From NCBI RefSeq assembly GCF_003710085.1, contig NZ_CP033324.1, positions 1,869,501-1,933,500 on the forward strand: a DNA stretch of 64,000 nt. The letters run 5' to 3'. Under the pieces are notes generated by a model. The model was not told where the DNA came from. It was given only the letters and a program-made list of their open reading frames with translations, and did no database searches. Positions 1 to 7,984 of this stretch are shown in pieces. Source of the stretch: Nocardioides pantholopis. GTDB taxonomy: Bacteria; Actinomycetota; Actinomycetes; Propionibacteriales; Nocardioidaceae. Position numbers and translations under genes: made by a program. Within the stretch, counting starts at the first letter, position 1, and each line of letters begins with the position of its first letter.

Positions 1-1837
1 GCGCGGCGCTGGTCACGACGGCTCCCGTTCGTGCGAGGCCCGTCGCGACCGCCTCGTTCTCGGACTCGCTGCTCTCACGCTCCTCCTTGATCCGACCGAG
101 CAGGAAGACCCCGTAGTCGGTCGAGAGGGCGAACACGAGCGCGGCGGCCACCAGGAAGTCGGTCGGCTCGACGCCGCCGTTGGGTGTGTAGCCGAGCAGG
201 CCGGTCAGCCTGCCGTCCTGGTAGACGAAGGTGAGGGCGCCGAGGGCGACCCCGACGGTCAGCGTGTTCATCACCACGGCCTTGATGGGCAGGACCACCG
301 AGCCTGTCATCAGCCACAGCACGATCAGGGTGAGCGCCACCATGAGGCCGATCGCGAGGGGGAGGTTGGCGCGAATGGCTGCCTGCTGGTCCACGAAGGC
401 CGCGGCCGGCCCGGCGACCAAGGCGTCCACCCCGTCGACCCGGAGCTCGCGCAGGTCGCCCACCGCTTGCTGCGCGACGGGCCCCGCAGGTCGACCGCCG
501 GCGGGGAGTGCCAGCTGCCAGGTGTCGTTCCCGAGCGCGAGGGGCTCGGTGCCGGTCTGCACGCCGGGGACCGCACTGGCCAGGGCCGCGTACTCGGCCA
601 CCTTCTCGGGACTGTCGGCCCGCATCGCGACCGTGATCGGGGTGGTCCCGGTGCTGGCGTACTCCTCGGCCAGCCGGTCCGAGACGACTCGCGCGCTCTG
701 GTCGGTCGGGACGACTGTCTCGTCGATCGGGGCCCACTCGGTCCGCAGGCTCGGGACGGACAGGACCAGCATCACCGCGGCGGTCGCCGCGGCGATGCGG
801 CCCGGGCGGCGCAGGACTGCATGCGCGAAGCGGTACCAGCGCCCCTGCGCCCCGGTGTCACGCGAGCGGCGGGCGAGCCTGGCTCCCATCAGGGCGAAGA
901 ACATCGGCGTGACGACCAAGGATGCGGCGGCAGCGACGACCGCGACGATGGCCCCGGCGATGCCCATCGACTTGAGGAAGTTCATCGGGAACACCGTCAG
1001 GGTCACGAGGGCAGTGGCGACGGTGGCCGCGGAGAAGGCGACGGTTCGCCCGGCGGCCCGCATCGTGGCCAGGATCGCGCCGGGTGTCGTCCCCTGCCGT
1101 TGCAGCTCCTCGCGGTAGCGGGCGAGGAGGAACAGCGTGTAGTCGATCGCGAGGCCGAGCCCGAGGCCGATCACGAGGTTGAGCGCGAAGACGCTCAGTC
1201 CGTAGAGCTGGTTGACGCCGGTGAGCGCCAGGAACGTGCCGAGCACCGTGGTGATCCCGACGACCACCGGAAGCAGTGCTGCTCGCCCGCCGAACAGGAT
1301 CAGGGAGAGGACCAGGAGGAGGGGTGCGGCGAGCAGCTCGGCCCGCGCCAGGTCCTTGCCGACGGTCTCGGTGATCTGCAGGGACGCCACGGCCTGGCCG
1401 CCGACGAGAACGTCGTCGTCGTCGTCGGCGAACTCGTCGAGGGCCGCCCTGGCGACGTCGTCGCTCTCGGCCCCGGCCGCGAGGGTGCCGAGGACCAACC
1501 TGCTGCTGTCGTCCTGCGAGGAGCCGCCCGGCGCCACCCCGGCGACCCCGTCGAGGTCAGCCAGCCGGGTGCTGATGTCGTCGAGCCGGGACTCGCCGGG
1601 GTCCTCGACCAGGATGGCGAGGCCGGGGGAGGGGGCCCGACCCGTGGCCGACTCGAGGCGCTCGGTCGCGCGTACGGAGTCGGCGTCCTCGGGCACGAAG
1701 CCTCCGGAGGAGTTGAGCGCGCCGGCCACGGGCCCTCCGAGGACGCCGGCGACGACCAGGAACAAGGCGAGCACCAGCAGGGTCCGGCGGGGGTGATCGA
1801 TGACGTGACGGGCCGCAGCACCCGGTGCGCGGGTCAC
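1..1837 (-). CDS. MMPL family transporter (RND superfamily), C-terminus cut by window edge
   Basis: An open minus-strand frame runs from a GTG at 1837 off the left edge, giving about 612 visible residues. It has the MMPL layout: an N-terminal TM helix, a large extracytoplasmic loop (with GGFVPEDADS), a TM bundle with GLGLAIDYTLFLLARYREEL, a second loop, and a second TM bundle with ALSTDYGVFLLGRIKEER followed by LARTGAVVTSAA. These paired DY-containing helices are typical of proton-driven RND/MMPL exporters of lipids or drugs. The GTG overlaps the TGA of the upstream oxidoreductase gene (GTGA), so the two are probably co-transcribed. The substrate cannot be read from sequence. Only the last part, about 100 residues by comparison with the family, is missing. 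Confidence 0.9.
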   Translation of the reverse strand, partial: MTRAPGAAARHVIDHPRRTLLVLALFLVVAGVLGGPVAGALNSSGGFVPEDADSVRATERLESATGRAPSPGLAILVEDPGESRLDDISTRLADLDGVAGVAPGGSSQDDSSRLVLGTLAAGAESDDVARAALDEFADDDDDVLVGGQAVASLQITETVGKDLARAELLAAPLLLVLSLILFGGRAALLPVVVGITTVLGTFLALTGVNQLYGLSVFALNLVIGLGLGLAIDYTLFLLARYREELQRQGTTPGAILATMRAAGRTVAFSAATVATALVTLTVFPMNFLKSMGIAGAIVAVVAAAASLVVTPMFFALMGARLARRSRDTGAQGRWYRFAHAVLRRPGRIAAATAAVMLVLSVPSLRTEWAPIDETVVPTDQSARVVSDRLAEEYASTGTTPITVAMRADSPEKVAEYAALASAVPGVQTGTEPLALGNDTWQLALPAGGRPAGPVAQQAVGDLRELRVDGVDALVAGPAAAFVDQQAAIRANLPLAIGLMVALTLIVLWLMTGSVVLPIKAVVMNTLTVGVALGALTFVYQDGRLTGLLGYTPNGGVEPTDFLVAAALVFALSTDYGVFLLGRIKEERESSESENEAVATGLARTGAVVTSAA

Positions 1838-2592
1838 GGCGCACCGTCGATCTTGCGGGTGAGCTGCAGCCGCGCGTCCCGCTCGGGCTCGCCAAGCTCG
1901 ACGTCACCCGGGCGCCGCGCACGTCCCAGGTTGCGGATCAGCTCGTCGCGGCTCTGTCCATCGACGTGGTGGCGCCACATCGGCGTTCCGGGGGCACTGC
2001 GCCAGGACTCGCTGAGGGGGCTGTTGTCGACCGCGTCGAACCCGAGGTCGTCATAGAAGCGGGTCACGAGCTCGACGGCGTCCGGGTGGTCGCTCGAGAC
2101 GACCAGGGCCTTTCGGTCAGGTGCTCCGGGCGGTCTGGCCAGCCGGAGCACGGCAGGCAGTGCGTCGCTCGGGACCCGGATCTGGGAGCGCTCGTGGAAC
2201 TGGATGTGGCTGAACGCCTTCACGACCTTCGAGGTGGGCAGCTGCTCCTGGCGCAGCTCGTGAATCGTCTTGAGGCCGGAGTCGACATCGGGGAAGGCCC
2301 CGTCCCGCCAGGGCATGTAGTTGTTGGGGTCGAGCACGACCTTCCCGGCGAGCTCCTCGACAGGCAGCCTGTCGCCGGGCGCGTACGGGAACGCGATGAC
2401 GGCGAAGTCGGCTGCCGCGGCGGCATCCGCCGTGGACGCGGCGAGCGCCCGCGGACCCAGGTCGCGGACCACGCCGGTCAAGGTCCTGGGTCCCCGCGAG
2501 TTGGCGATCACGATGTCGTAGCCAGCGGCGATGGCCGCTCGAGCGAGCGTGCTTCCGGCCTGGCCGGCGCCGATGATCCCGATGGTGGGCAT
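1834..2592 (-). CDS. NADPH-dependent F420 reductase-like (coenzyme F420/NADP oxidoreductase) family protein
   Basis: This 252-residue protein opens with a Rossmann dinucleotide motif, GIIGAGQAGSTLA (residues 4-16), followed by IVIANSRGP, as in the F420_oxidored family. The family includes F420:NADP oxidoreductases and many uncharacterised NADP-binding reductases, so the cofactor partner is not certain. The middle contains KVVKAFSHIQFHE, matching the conserved K-A-F/N region of the family. The last 35 residues are an Arg-rich tail. The start is supported by an AGGAGG site upstream. The gene lies downstream of an XRE/MmyB regulator on the same strand and overlaps the MMPL exporter start by 4 bp, which suggests a small regulated stress or detoxification unit. 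Confidence 0.82.
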   Translation of the reverse strand: MPTIGIIGAGQAGSTLARAAIAAGYDIVIANSRGPRTLTGVVRDLGPRALAASTADAAAAADFAVIAFPYAPGDRLPVEELAGKVVLDPNNYMPWRDGAFPDVDSGLKTIHELRQEQLPTSKVVKAFSHIQFHERSQIRVPSDALPAVLRLARPPGAPDRKALVVSSDHPDAVELVTRFYDDLGFDAVDNSPLSESWRSAPGTPMWRHHVDGQSRDELIRNLGRARRPGDVELGEPERDARLQLTRKIDGAP

Positions 2593-2610
2593 GGATGCGT
2601 CCTCCTGTCC

Positions 2611-2640
2611 GACGTGATGACGTGATGACGTGATGACGTG
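2611..2640. repeat. Tandem octamer GACGTGAT x3 plus a partial copy
   Basis: Three perfect copies of GACGTGAT followed by GACGTG lie 19-48 bp upstream of the oxidoreductase start codon, between it and the MmyB-type regulator gene. The position suits an iterated operator or a 5' UTR element. No protein is known to me to bind it. Confidence 0.7.
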
Positions 2641-2716
2641 CGTGCATGGTCAGCGCGAGAACGTGTGTCCTCGCGCTGGTCGCCCAGACGAATCCGTGAG
2701 TCCCCGGCGCGGGGCC

Positions 2717-3577
2717 TCAGGTCGTGGCCGGCTGGGCCGGGTGCCGGGTTCTTCTCCCGGCGAGGCCGGCGGACGCCAGCAGGCTGAGCTTCTCCGCGTG
2801 ACTGGAGCCAGGGTCGGCGTGGTAGATCACGAGCATCAGGTCCTCGGCACCGCCGATGCTGAGCCGCTCCCGGTTGAGGGTGAGCGCGCCGACCTGCGGG
2901 TGGTTGAACCGGATCGGGGTCCCTGTCTGCCCGCGCACCTCGTGGCGGGCCCAGAGCCGCCGGAACTGAGCACTTGCCAACGACAGCTCCCCGGTGAGCT
3001 CGATGAACCGGGGATCGTCGATGTCGGTGCCCACGGCCTGTCGCAGGTTCGCGATGAAGCACTCCGTCATGGCTTCCCAGTCCGGGTAGTAGAGCTGCTC
3101 GGCCGGGTCGAGGAAGAAGGCCCGCAGCTGGTTTCCGCCGACGACGAGTCCGGGGGACAGAACCCCGGCGAGGTCGTTGGCGGCCAGGATGTCGAAGTAC
3201 CGCCCCTCGATGAAGGCGGGCTGGGCCAAGGAGTCCAGCAGCTTGAGTGCGCCGGGAGGAACTGTCTCCTTCGGTCGGCGGGCCCGGCGCTTGCGAGGAA
3301 CGTCCGCGGCCAGGGCCAGGAGGTGGGCCAGGTGCTCGTCATCGAGCTGGAGGACACGGCCGATCGACTCCAGCACCTGCACTGACGGGTGGCGATCGCG
3401 GCCTCGCTCCAGGCGCAGGTAGTAGTCCTCGCTGATGCCGGCGAGCATCGCGACCTCCGCACGCCGCAGGCCCGGAACGCGTCGTACGCCGAAGTCGGGG
3501 ATGCCCGCCTGCTCGGGGGTCACGAGCCCTCGACGCGCCCGCAGGAACGTGCCCAAGGGGTTCGTCTTCTCGCTCAC
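2717..3577 (-). CDS. XRE-family helix-turn-helix regulator with MmyB-like ligand-binding domain
   Basis: This 286-residue protein starts at a GTG (VSEKTNPLGTFLRARRG). The N-terminus is a helix-turn-helix of the XRE type: RRVPGLRRAEVAMLAGIS then YYLRLERGRDRHPS (about residues 30-60). The C-terminal two thirds (from about 110) match the MmyB-like PAS-type domain, with YFDILAANDLA and the terminal ADPGSSHAEKLSLLASAG. MmyB-type regulators usually control an adjacent oxidoreductase or short-chain dehydrogenase gene, which fits the oxidoreductase next downstream. An in-frame upstream ATG at 3784 exists, but the extension has no domain character, so the GTG was preferred. Confidence 0.85.
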   Translation of the reverse strand: MSEKTNPLGTFLRARRGLVTPEQAGIPDFGVRRVPGLRRAEVAMLAGISEDYYLRLERGRDRHPSVQVLESIGRVLQLDDEHLAHLLALAADVPRKRRARRPKETVPPGALKLLDSLAQPAFIEGRYFDILAANDLAGVLSPGLVVGGNQLRAFFLDPAEQLYYPDWEAMTECFIANLRQAVGTDIDDPRFIELTGELSLASAQFRRLWARHEVRGQTGTPIRFNHPQVGALTLNRERLSIGGAEDLMLVIYHADPGSSHAEKLSLLASAGLAGRRTRHPAQPATT

Positions 3578-3782
3578 GAATTCATCGTAGGTCTCGGAAA
3601 GTCCCGCAGAGGGGGTCCTGTCGCACCCCCGGCTGACGAGGGCCGCACCGACCAGCGACGGTGCCTCGCGGCCGGCGCTGCAGAAAACCTGGCCGCGTCC
3701 ACCGTTGGTCTGGCCCACACTCGGCATGAGGCGAAGGGCTCGGGCGCTGGCCCGGCACCAGCACCACGGAAGGCACCGAGGC

Positions 3783-4274
3783 ATGGGGAGAACCGCTGAG
3801 CGTCACTCGTCCGCCGAGACCCGGAGAGTCGTGGCGTTCGGTGCTGCTGCGTGGTGCCTGGTCTTCCTGATCCCCCACGGCTACTGGGGACTGGGCGGCC
3901 GTGCCGGCCTCGGCGACTCGTCCCGGGCCGCCGACCAGGCGTTCGAGCAGGCGTGGTTCACCCTCTACAACGGTGCGGTCATCGTGCTGTGCGTGCTGGG
4001 GGCTGCCTGGGCACTGCTGCTGGCCACCCCGAGGCTCCTGGACCGGCCTTCGGGTCTGCTGCGGCTCGTCGCGCTCACCGCCGGAGTCCTGCTGCTGCTG
4101 CGCGGCGGCGTCGGACTCGCCGCCCTGGCGGTGGACGTCGTGTCGGGCGACGCTCTCCCGCCGCTCATCCTGGGCCTGGTGGAGCCGGCCTTCGTGCTGG
4201 GCGGACTGATCTGGCTGGCGCTCGGAAGGACCATCGCCTCCGCGCGAGAGCGCACGCCGTCGCCAGGCCGCTGA
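3783..4274 (+). CDS. DUF3995 domain-containing integral membrane protein
   Basis: This 163-residue protein has four hydrophobic segments. The N-terminal stretch FLIPHGYWGLGGRAGLGD (about 28-45) is the conserved H-x-YW-x-LGG signature of DUF3995 proteins, a family of small four-TM proteins with no assigned function. The ATG at 3783 is preceded by a purine-rich GGAAGG; the frame is open further upstream but without family similarity. It is transcribed divergently from the MmyB regulator gene (start 3577). Function is unknown. Confidence 0.78.
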   Translation: MGRTAERHSSAETRRVVAFGAAAWCLVFLIPHGYWGLGGRAGLGDSSRAADQAFEQAWFTLYNGAVIVLCVLGAAWALLLATPRLLDRPSGLLRLVALTAGVLLLLRGGVGLAALAVDVVSGDALPPLILGLVEPAFVLGGLIWLALGRTIASARERTPSPGR

Positions 4275-4323
4275 GCGGCGGGGGCGGCGGTAGGTCGACG
4301 CGTCGCGGATCTCGTCCCGGGCG

Positions 4324-4935
4324 TCAGGCGGGCGGGACGCCCAGGACTCCTCGCACTGCTCGCTCCAGCAGCTCGACGTCGTACGGCGGGCTGTCCGCCA
4401 CCTCGATGCCGACCGACTCCAAGATGGCGAGGAAGGCCCTCGCCATCAGGCGGGCCGGGGGACCGGCGGGGATGGAGCCGTCGCTGCGCGCGGCGGTGAC
4501 GAGGTCGGCGCACCCGGCCTCGAGGACGTCGTAGGTCCCTGCCATGGCGCGCCCGACGGGGTGATCCTGCCCGGTCAGCTCGACCCTCAGGGTGAGGATC
4601 ACCCGGGCCCCCTCGTGCTGGCGGCAGTAGCGGGCGTGACCTCTGGTCATCGTGATCAGTGCGTCCAGGGGATCGGCCTCGTCGAGGGCTGGCTGGCGCA
4701 CCTCCGCGTCCCAGGTGCTTCCGACCCACTCCACCACGGCGAGCGCCAGCTCCTCCTTGTTGGCGAACAGGTGGTAGAGCGCGCCGCGGGTGTACCCGGC
4801 GTCCCGGGCCACCTGCTCCAGGACCAGGTTGGCGTAGCCGTAGGTCGCCAGGCCCCGAGCCGCGGCCACGAGGAGAGCGTTGCGCGTCTTGGCGCGTCGA
4901 TCGACCTGGGTACGGCGCACGACGGGTTCGCTCAC
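4324..4935 (-). CDS. TetR/AcrR family transcriptional regulator
   Basis: This 203-residue protein starts at GTG (VSEPVVRRTQVDRRAKTRNA). The N-terminal TetR DNA-binding domain spans about 14-60, with VARDAGYTRGALYHLFANKEEL as the helix-turn-helix. The rest is an all-helical ligand-binding domain. The GTG overlaps the stop of the DUF6463 gene (GTGA), so it is the last gene of a DUF2867-DUF6463-TetR operon. The regulator probably binds the imperfect palindrome at 6113-6134, which covers the operon promoter (inference from position and symmetry). Confidence 0.88.
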   Translation of the reverse strand: MSEPVVRRTQVDRRAKTRNALLVAAARGLATYGYANLVLEQVARDAGYTRGALYHLFANKEELALAVVEWVGSTWDAEVRQPALDEADPLDALITMTRGHARYCRQHEGARVILTLRVELTGQDHPVGRAMAGTYDVLEAGCADLVTAARSDGSIPAGPPARLMARAFLAILESVGIEVADSPPYDVELLERAVRGVLGVPPA

Positions 4936-5369
4936 GCTTCTGCTCTCGGCTCGGGGTGGCCCGAGGCTAGCCGAGACGACGGGCGGGATCCGCCGCCTGG
5001 CCCTGGTCGGCGGGCAGCGAGGAGGACCAGCACGACGGCCACCAGGAGGACTGGCAGCGGGGACGGTCCGGAGGCGACGAAGGTGATCACCACCCAGGCC
5101 CCGATGGCCCAGGCCAGGAACGCTGGCGGCGTCAGACCGCGCCGGCCCAGCCACAGCACCAGGACCCCGATCAGGATCAATGGGGGACCGAAGCTGAAGA
5201 CGGAGTACCAGAACCCGGCGGCGGCGTCGCTCTGCTCGGCGTACTCATGCTCGCTCCACAGGCGCCCGTCGAACCAGGCCCCCAGGTGGTGCGGCACCGT
5301 CTCGGCCAGGCTGCCGATCGTGTGCCCGAGGCCGGCCACGGTGATGATCCATCCGGCCCACGTGGTCAT
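4932..5369 (-). CDS. DUF6463 family small membrane protein
   Basis: This 145-residue protein has four predicted TM helices: MTTWAGWIITVAGLGHTIGS, then FWYSVFSFGPPLILIGVLVL, AFLAWAIGAWVVITFVA and LLVAVVLVLLAAR. The overall pattern (short N-terminal helix with GxxHT, a W/H/Y-rich extracytoplasmic loop, then GPPLILIG) fits the DUF6463 family often encoded beside TetR regulators. The longer open frame starting at 5987 has no domain character before this ATG. The start overlaps the TGA of the DUF2867 gene (ATGA), and its own stop overlaps the TetR start. Function is unknown. Confidence 0.75.
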   Translation of the reverse strand: MTTWAGWIITVAGLGHTIGSLAETVPHHLGAWFDGRLWSEHEYAEQSDAAAGFWYSVFSFGPPLILIGVLVLWLGRRGLTPPAFLAWAIGAWVVITFVASGPSPLPVLLVAVVLVLLAARRPGPGGGSRPSSRLASGHPEPRAEA

Positions 5370-6031
5370 GTGGCTGATCCATCGCTGTCGCCGCGCGGCC
5401 GGGGGCGCCTCGGAGCGGTCGGGGTGGGCGACGCGAGGAGGACGTCCCGGTCCCGCCAGGCGCGCTCCCACTTCCGGGTCAGCGCCGGGTAGACGACCAG
5501 GTACCGGATCGGCTTGATCGCGGTCAGGTAGATCCGGCCGAACCAGCCGTTGGCCTTGACGAGCGCCGCCATCCGAAGCTCGTACTCGCCGCTGGGCGTC
5601 GGCACCCACCCCAGGTGGCAGAGGTCGTGGACGGTCCTGTTGGCCAGCTCGATCACGCACTCGTCGGGGAGCTCGAAGACCATGGTGAACGGGGTGTGGG
5701 GCACCGGGGACCCGGCCGCCTCCTGACGGAGGTCGGCGGGGAGGCGATCCCGCAGGGACTCGACCCGCCCGGCAAGACCCGCCCGCGGCTCGTCCCAGCC
5801 GAACACCGCCCCGAGCCGCCAGCGGATCGCGAACAGGAGCCGCACCACCGGCGGATTCTGGTTGAGCCCGCCGGCGACCCGCAGCGCGTCCAGCATCACG
5901 GGGAAGTCGGCCGGTCCGGCACCCGGAGTCCGGTAGGCCCACACGTCCTCGACCTCGAAGTCGGGCGCGATCTCGTGGATCCGCCACGGACGGGTCGTGT
6001 GCTCGACGTCGGGCAGCCGGTTCGACCTCAT
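5366..6031 (-). CDS. DUF2867 domain-containing protein
   Basis: This 221-residue soluble protein has the DUF2867 pattern: RPWRIHEIAPDFEVEDVWAY near the N-terminus (about 14-33) and VFELPDECVIELANRTVHDLCHLGW in the middle, ending in RYLVVYPALTRKWERAWRDRD. The domain has a START/SRPBCC-like fold by family knowledge but no established reaction. There is no Shine-Dalgarno sequence in front of the ATG. Instead a 25-codon leader ORF ends in an ATGA overlap with it, so translation is probably coupled. It is the first full-length gene of the three-gene operon. Confidence 0.82.
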   Translation of the reverse strand: MRSNRLPDVEHTTRPWRIHEIAPDFEVEDVWAYRTPGAGPADFPVMLDALRVAGGLNQNPPVVRLLFAIRWRLGAVFGWDEPRAGLAGRVESLRDRLPADLRQEAAGSPVPHTPFTMVFELPDECVIELANRTVHDLCHLGWVPTPSGEYELRMAALVKANGWFGRIYLTAIKPIRYLVVYPALTRKWERAWRDRDVLLASPTPTAPRRPRPRGDSDGSAT

Positions 6032-6105
6032 GGCCGCCGCCGGGGTGGGTCAGGACGGCGGAGCTCCGCGTGCGAAGCCGCCTCGTCGCTCGGGAACGTT
6101 GTCAT
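6028..6105 (-). CDS. Candidate 25-codon leader ORF coupled to the DUF2867 gene
   Basis: The reading frame MTTFPSDEAASHAELRRPDP... (25 residues) ends in a TGA that overlaps the DUF2867 ATG (ATGA). Its ATG lies exactly 6 nt after a TATGTT box, the spacing expected for a leaderless mRNA. Its product has no recognised domain. It may serve only to bring ribosomes to the next start, which lacks an SD. Confidence 0.45.
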   Translation of the reverse strand: MTTFPSDEAASHAELRRPDPPRRRP

Positions 6106-6111
6106 GGTCTG

Positions 6112-6141
6112 AACATACAAACATGCATGTACGTGGATCAA
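6112..6141 (-). promoter_or_regulatory. Promoter and TetR-type operator of the DUF2867 operon
   Basis: On the minus strand, TTGATC (6141-6136) and TATGTT (6117-6112) are 18 bp apart. A 22-bp imperfect palindrome at 6113-6134, with 8 of 11 half-site positions symmetric and a central ACATGCATGT, covers the spacer and the -10 box. This layout fits repression by the TetR encoded at the end of the operon. Confidence 0.55.
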
Positions 6142-6503
6142 CCGGTTTTCTGCGGGTGGCCTCGCGGCGTGATCGGGAGGCCTGAGCCCGTGGTGTCCTG
6201 GTCGGTGAACGGGCCCGTGCGACCACGAAGGCGCGTGCCGCCATAGGCCCGGCCTGTGGGGCGTGGGTGCTGGTGGTCATTGCGTGGGTGGCTGCGGTCC
6301 GGGGCGCGCCGGGCTGGCTGGTGGTCGCCGGGATCGGTGGCGGTCCTCGGCGGAGTCGGGGTGGCGCTCGCGCGGGTGCGGTGCTCGGCATTGCAGCGGT
6401 AGCCGCACTGCCCTCCGATGGTCCCAGCGGGGTTGTCCACAGGGGGTCTGACTGGGCGAACAGCCGATCAGAACTGTCGGTGGTCGGTGGTGTAGTAGGT
6501 CAC
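6142..6503. other. Intergenic stretch without a supported gene
   Basis: Between the DUF2867 promoter and the first DUF222/HNH gene there are open frames on both strands, but none has family character, a good ribosome site or codon use that separates it from shadow frames. The DUF222 frame stays open up to 6267 without any recognisable domain. I see no RNA gene or clear repeat here. Confidence 0.5.
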
Positions 6504-7766
6504 ATGACGGCAGCGTTCGCACCTCGATCCGGGCACCCGGTGGCCCGGGCGGCGGCGTGCGTGCACGAGGCGCTGGACGGGGTGGTCGATGCGCCGGTGT
6601 GGTCGCTGGACGCGGCCGAGGCGGGTGTCGCGCTGCTGGAGCTGACGTCCGAGATCGCCCGGCTGCAGGAGCTGCGGCTCCGGGTCGCGGTCCACGCGCA
6701 CACGGTCGAGGTGGGTGGCGCGGTCGGCGCCACGAGTACGGCGAACTGGTGGGCGCACGAGGCCCGGCTGACCCGCCAGGAGAGCCACCGGCTGATGCGG
6801 CTGGCGCGGGCGTTGGACATCCCGCGCCACGACCCGGTCCGGGAGGCCTTGGCCGCGGGCCGGGTCAACCTGGACCAGGCGCAGGTGATCGTGAATGCCG
6901 TCGACGACCTGCCTGGCGATCTGGTCGACGAGGACACCCGGCTGCGGGCCGAGGAGTTCCTGCTCGGGCAGGCCCGCCACCACGACGCGATCGCGTTGCG
7001 CCGGCTGGGGAAGCGGCTGGTCGAGGTCATCGCCCCCGAGCACGCGGACGCCGTCGAGGCCGCGCGGCTGGAGCGGGAGGAGGCCGCCGCCCGTGCTGCG
7101 GCGAGGTTGACGATGTCCGACGACGGGCACGGGAAGACCCACGGCCGGTTCACGATCCCCACCCACCATGCAGCCATGCTCCGCACCGCCCTGCTGGCGA
7201 TCGCGGCCCCGAAGCACCAGCAGGCCGTGAACGGAGCTGGGTCCGGTGAGCGGCGGCCGGGTCCGGAGCGGATGGGTCAGGCCTTCTGCGAGTACCTAGA
7301 GCGTTACCCGACCGACCGGCTCCCCGACGCCGGCGGCGTCGCCGCCACGATCGTGGTCACGATGGAGATGGAGTCGCTGGTCGGCGGCCTGCGGGCCGCG
7401 CAGCTGAGCACGGGCGAGACCATCTCCGCCACCGAGGCCCGCAGGCTGGCCTGTCAGGCCGGGATCATCCCCGCTGTCCTCGACGGTCAGGGTCAGCCCC
7501 TCGACGTCGGCCGCACCCGGCGGCTGTTCACCAAGGCCCAGCGCATCGCGATGGCACTGCGCGACGGCGGCTGCACCGCCGAAGGATGCGACCGGCCACC
7601 GGGACTGTGTCACGGCCACCACGTCATCCCCTGGCACTTCGGCGGTGGCACCAGCCTGACCAACGGCCGGCTCCTCTGCCCCCGCCACCACGCCCGCGCC
7701 CACGACCCGGCGTACGAGACCAAGACCCTGCCCGGCGGGAAGGTCGCCTTCCACCGACGGTGTTAG
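6504..7766 (+). CDS. DUF222 and HNH endonuclease domain protein (13E12-repeat family)
   Basis: This 420-residue protein begins MTAAFAPRSGHPVARAAACV. The N-terminal DUF222 domain contains LTRQESHRLMRLARAL and VNLDQAQVIVNAVDDLP. The C-terminal HNH nuclease motif is CHGHHVIPWHFGGG, followed by LLCPRHHARAHD, with a Cys pair (GGCTAEGCD) just before it for structural zinc. Family members are abundant in actinobacteria, often in many copies, and behave like mobile or homing-type nucleases by family knowledge; the role of any one copy is rarely known. Unlike the second copy at 59498, I see no LexA box upstream. Confidence 0.9.
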   Translation: MTAAFAPRSGHPVARAAACVHEALDGVVDAPVWSLDAAEAGVALLELTSEIARLQELRLRVAVHAHTVEVGGAVGATSTANWWAHEARLTRQESHRLMRLARALDIPRHDPVREALAAGRVNLDQAQVIVNAVDDLPGDLVDEDTRLRAEEFLLGQARHHDAIALRRLGKRLVEVIAPEHADAVEAARLEREEAAARAAARLTMSDDGHGKTHGRFTIPTHHAAMLRTALLAIAAPKHQQAVNGAGSGERRPGPERMGQAFCEYLERYPTDRLPDAGGVAATIVVTMEMESLVGGLRAAQLSTGETISATEARRLACQAGIIPAVLDGQGQPLDVGRTRRLFTKAQRIAMALRDGGCTAEGCDRPPGLCHGHHVIPWHFGGGTSLTNGRLLCPRHHARAHDPAYETKTLPGGKVAFHRRC

Positions 7767-7984
7767 ACCGCGATTCGTGGCCGCACCGCGTCAGGTGGCC
7801 GAGTCCCGTTCGGCGGGCAGGGGCCGCTCGATCGTCAGCAGGAACGCGCGCAGTCGGCGCAGCTGGACAAGGAGGCGAGCCGCTGAGAGCGCGCCAGGCC
7901 CTCGCCTACGGCGGCCGACCCGCCTACGCTGACCTGGTCGTTCGGAGTCGTCTCGGGCCCCGGCGTTGTCGATGGGAGATCGGG

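Noticed and set aside
6429-6504. LexA box upstream of the first DUF222/HNH gene
   Set aside because: CGAACAGCCGATCAG has only one half-site; the second half does not match GTTCGA.
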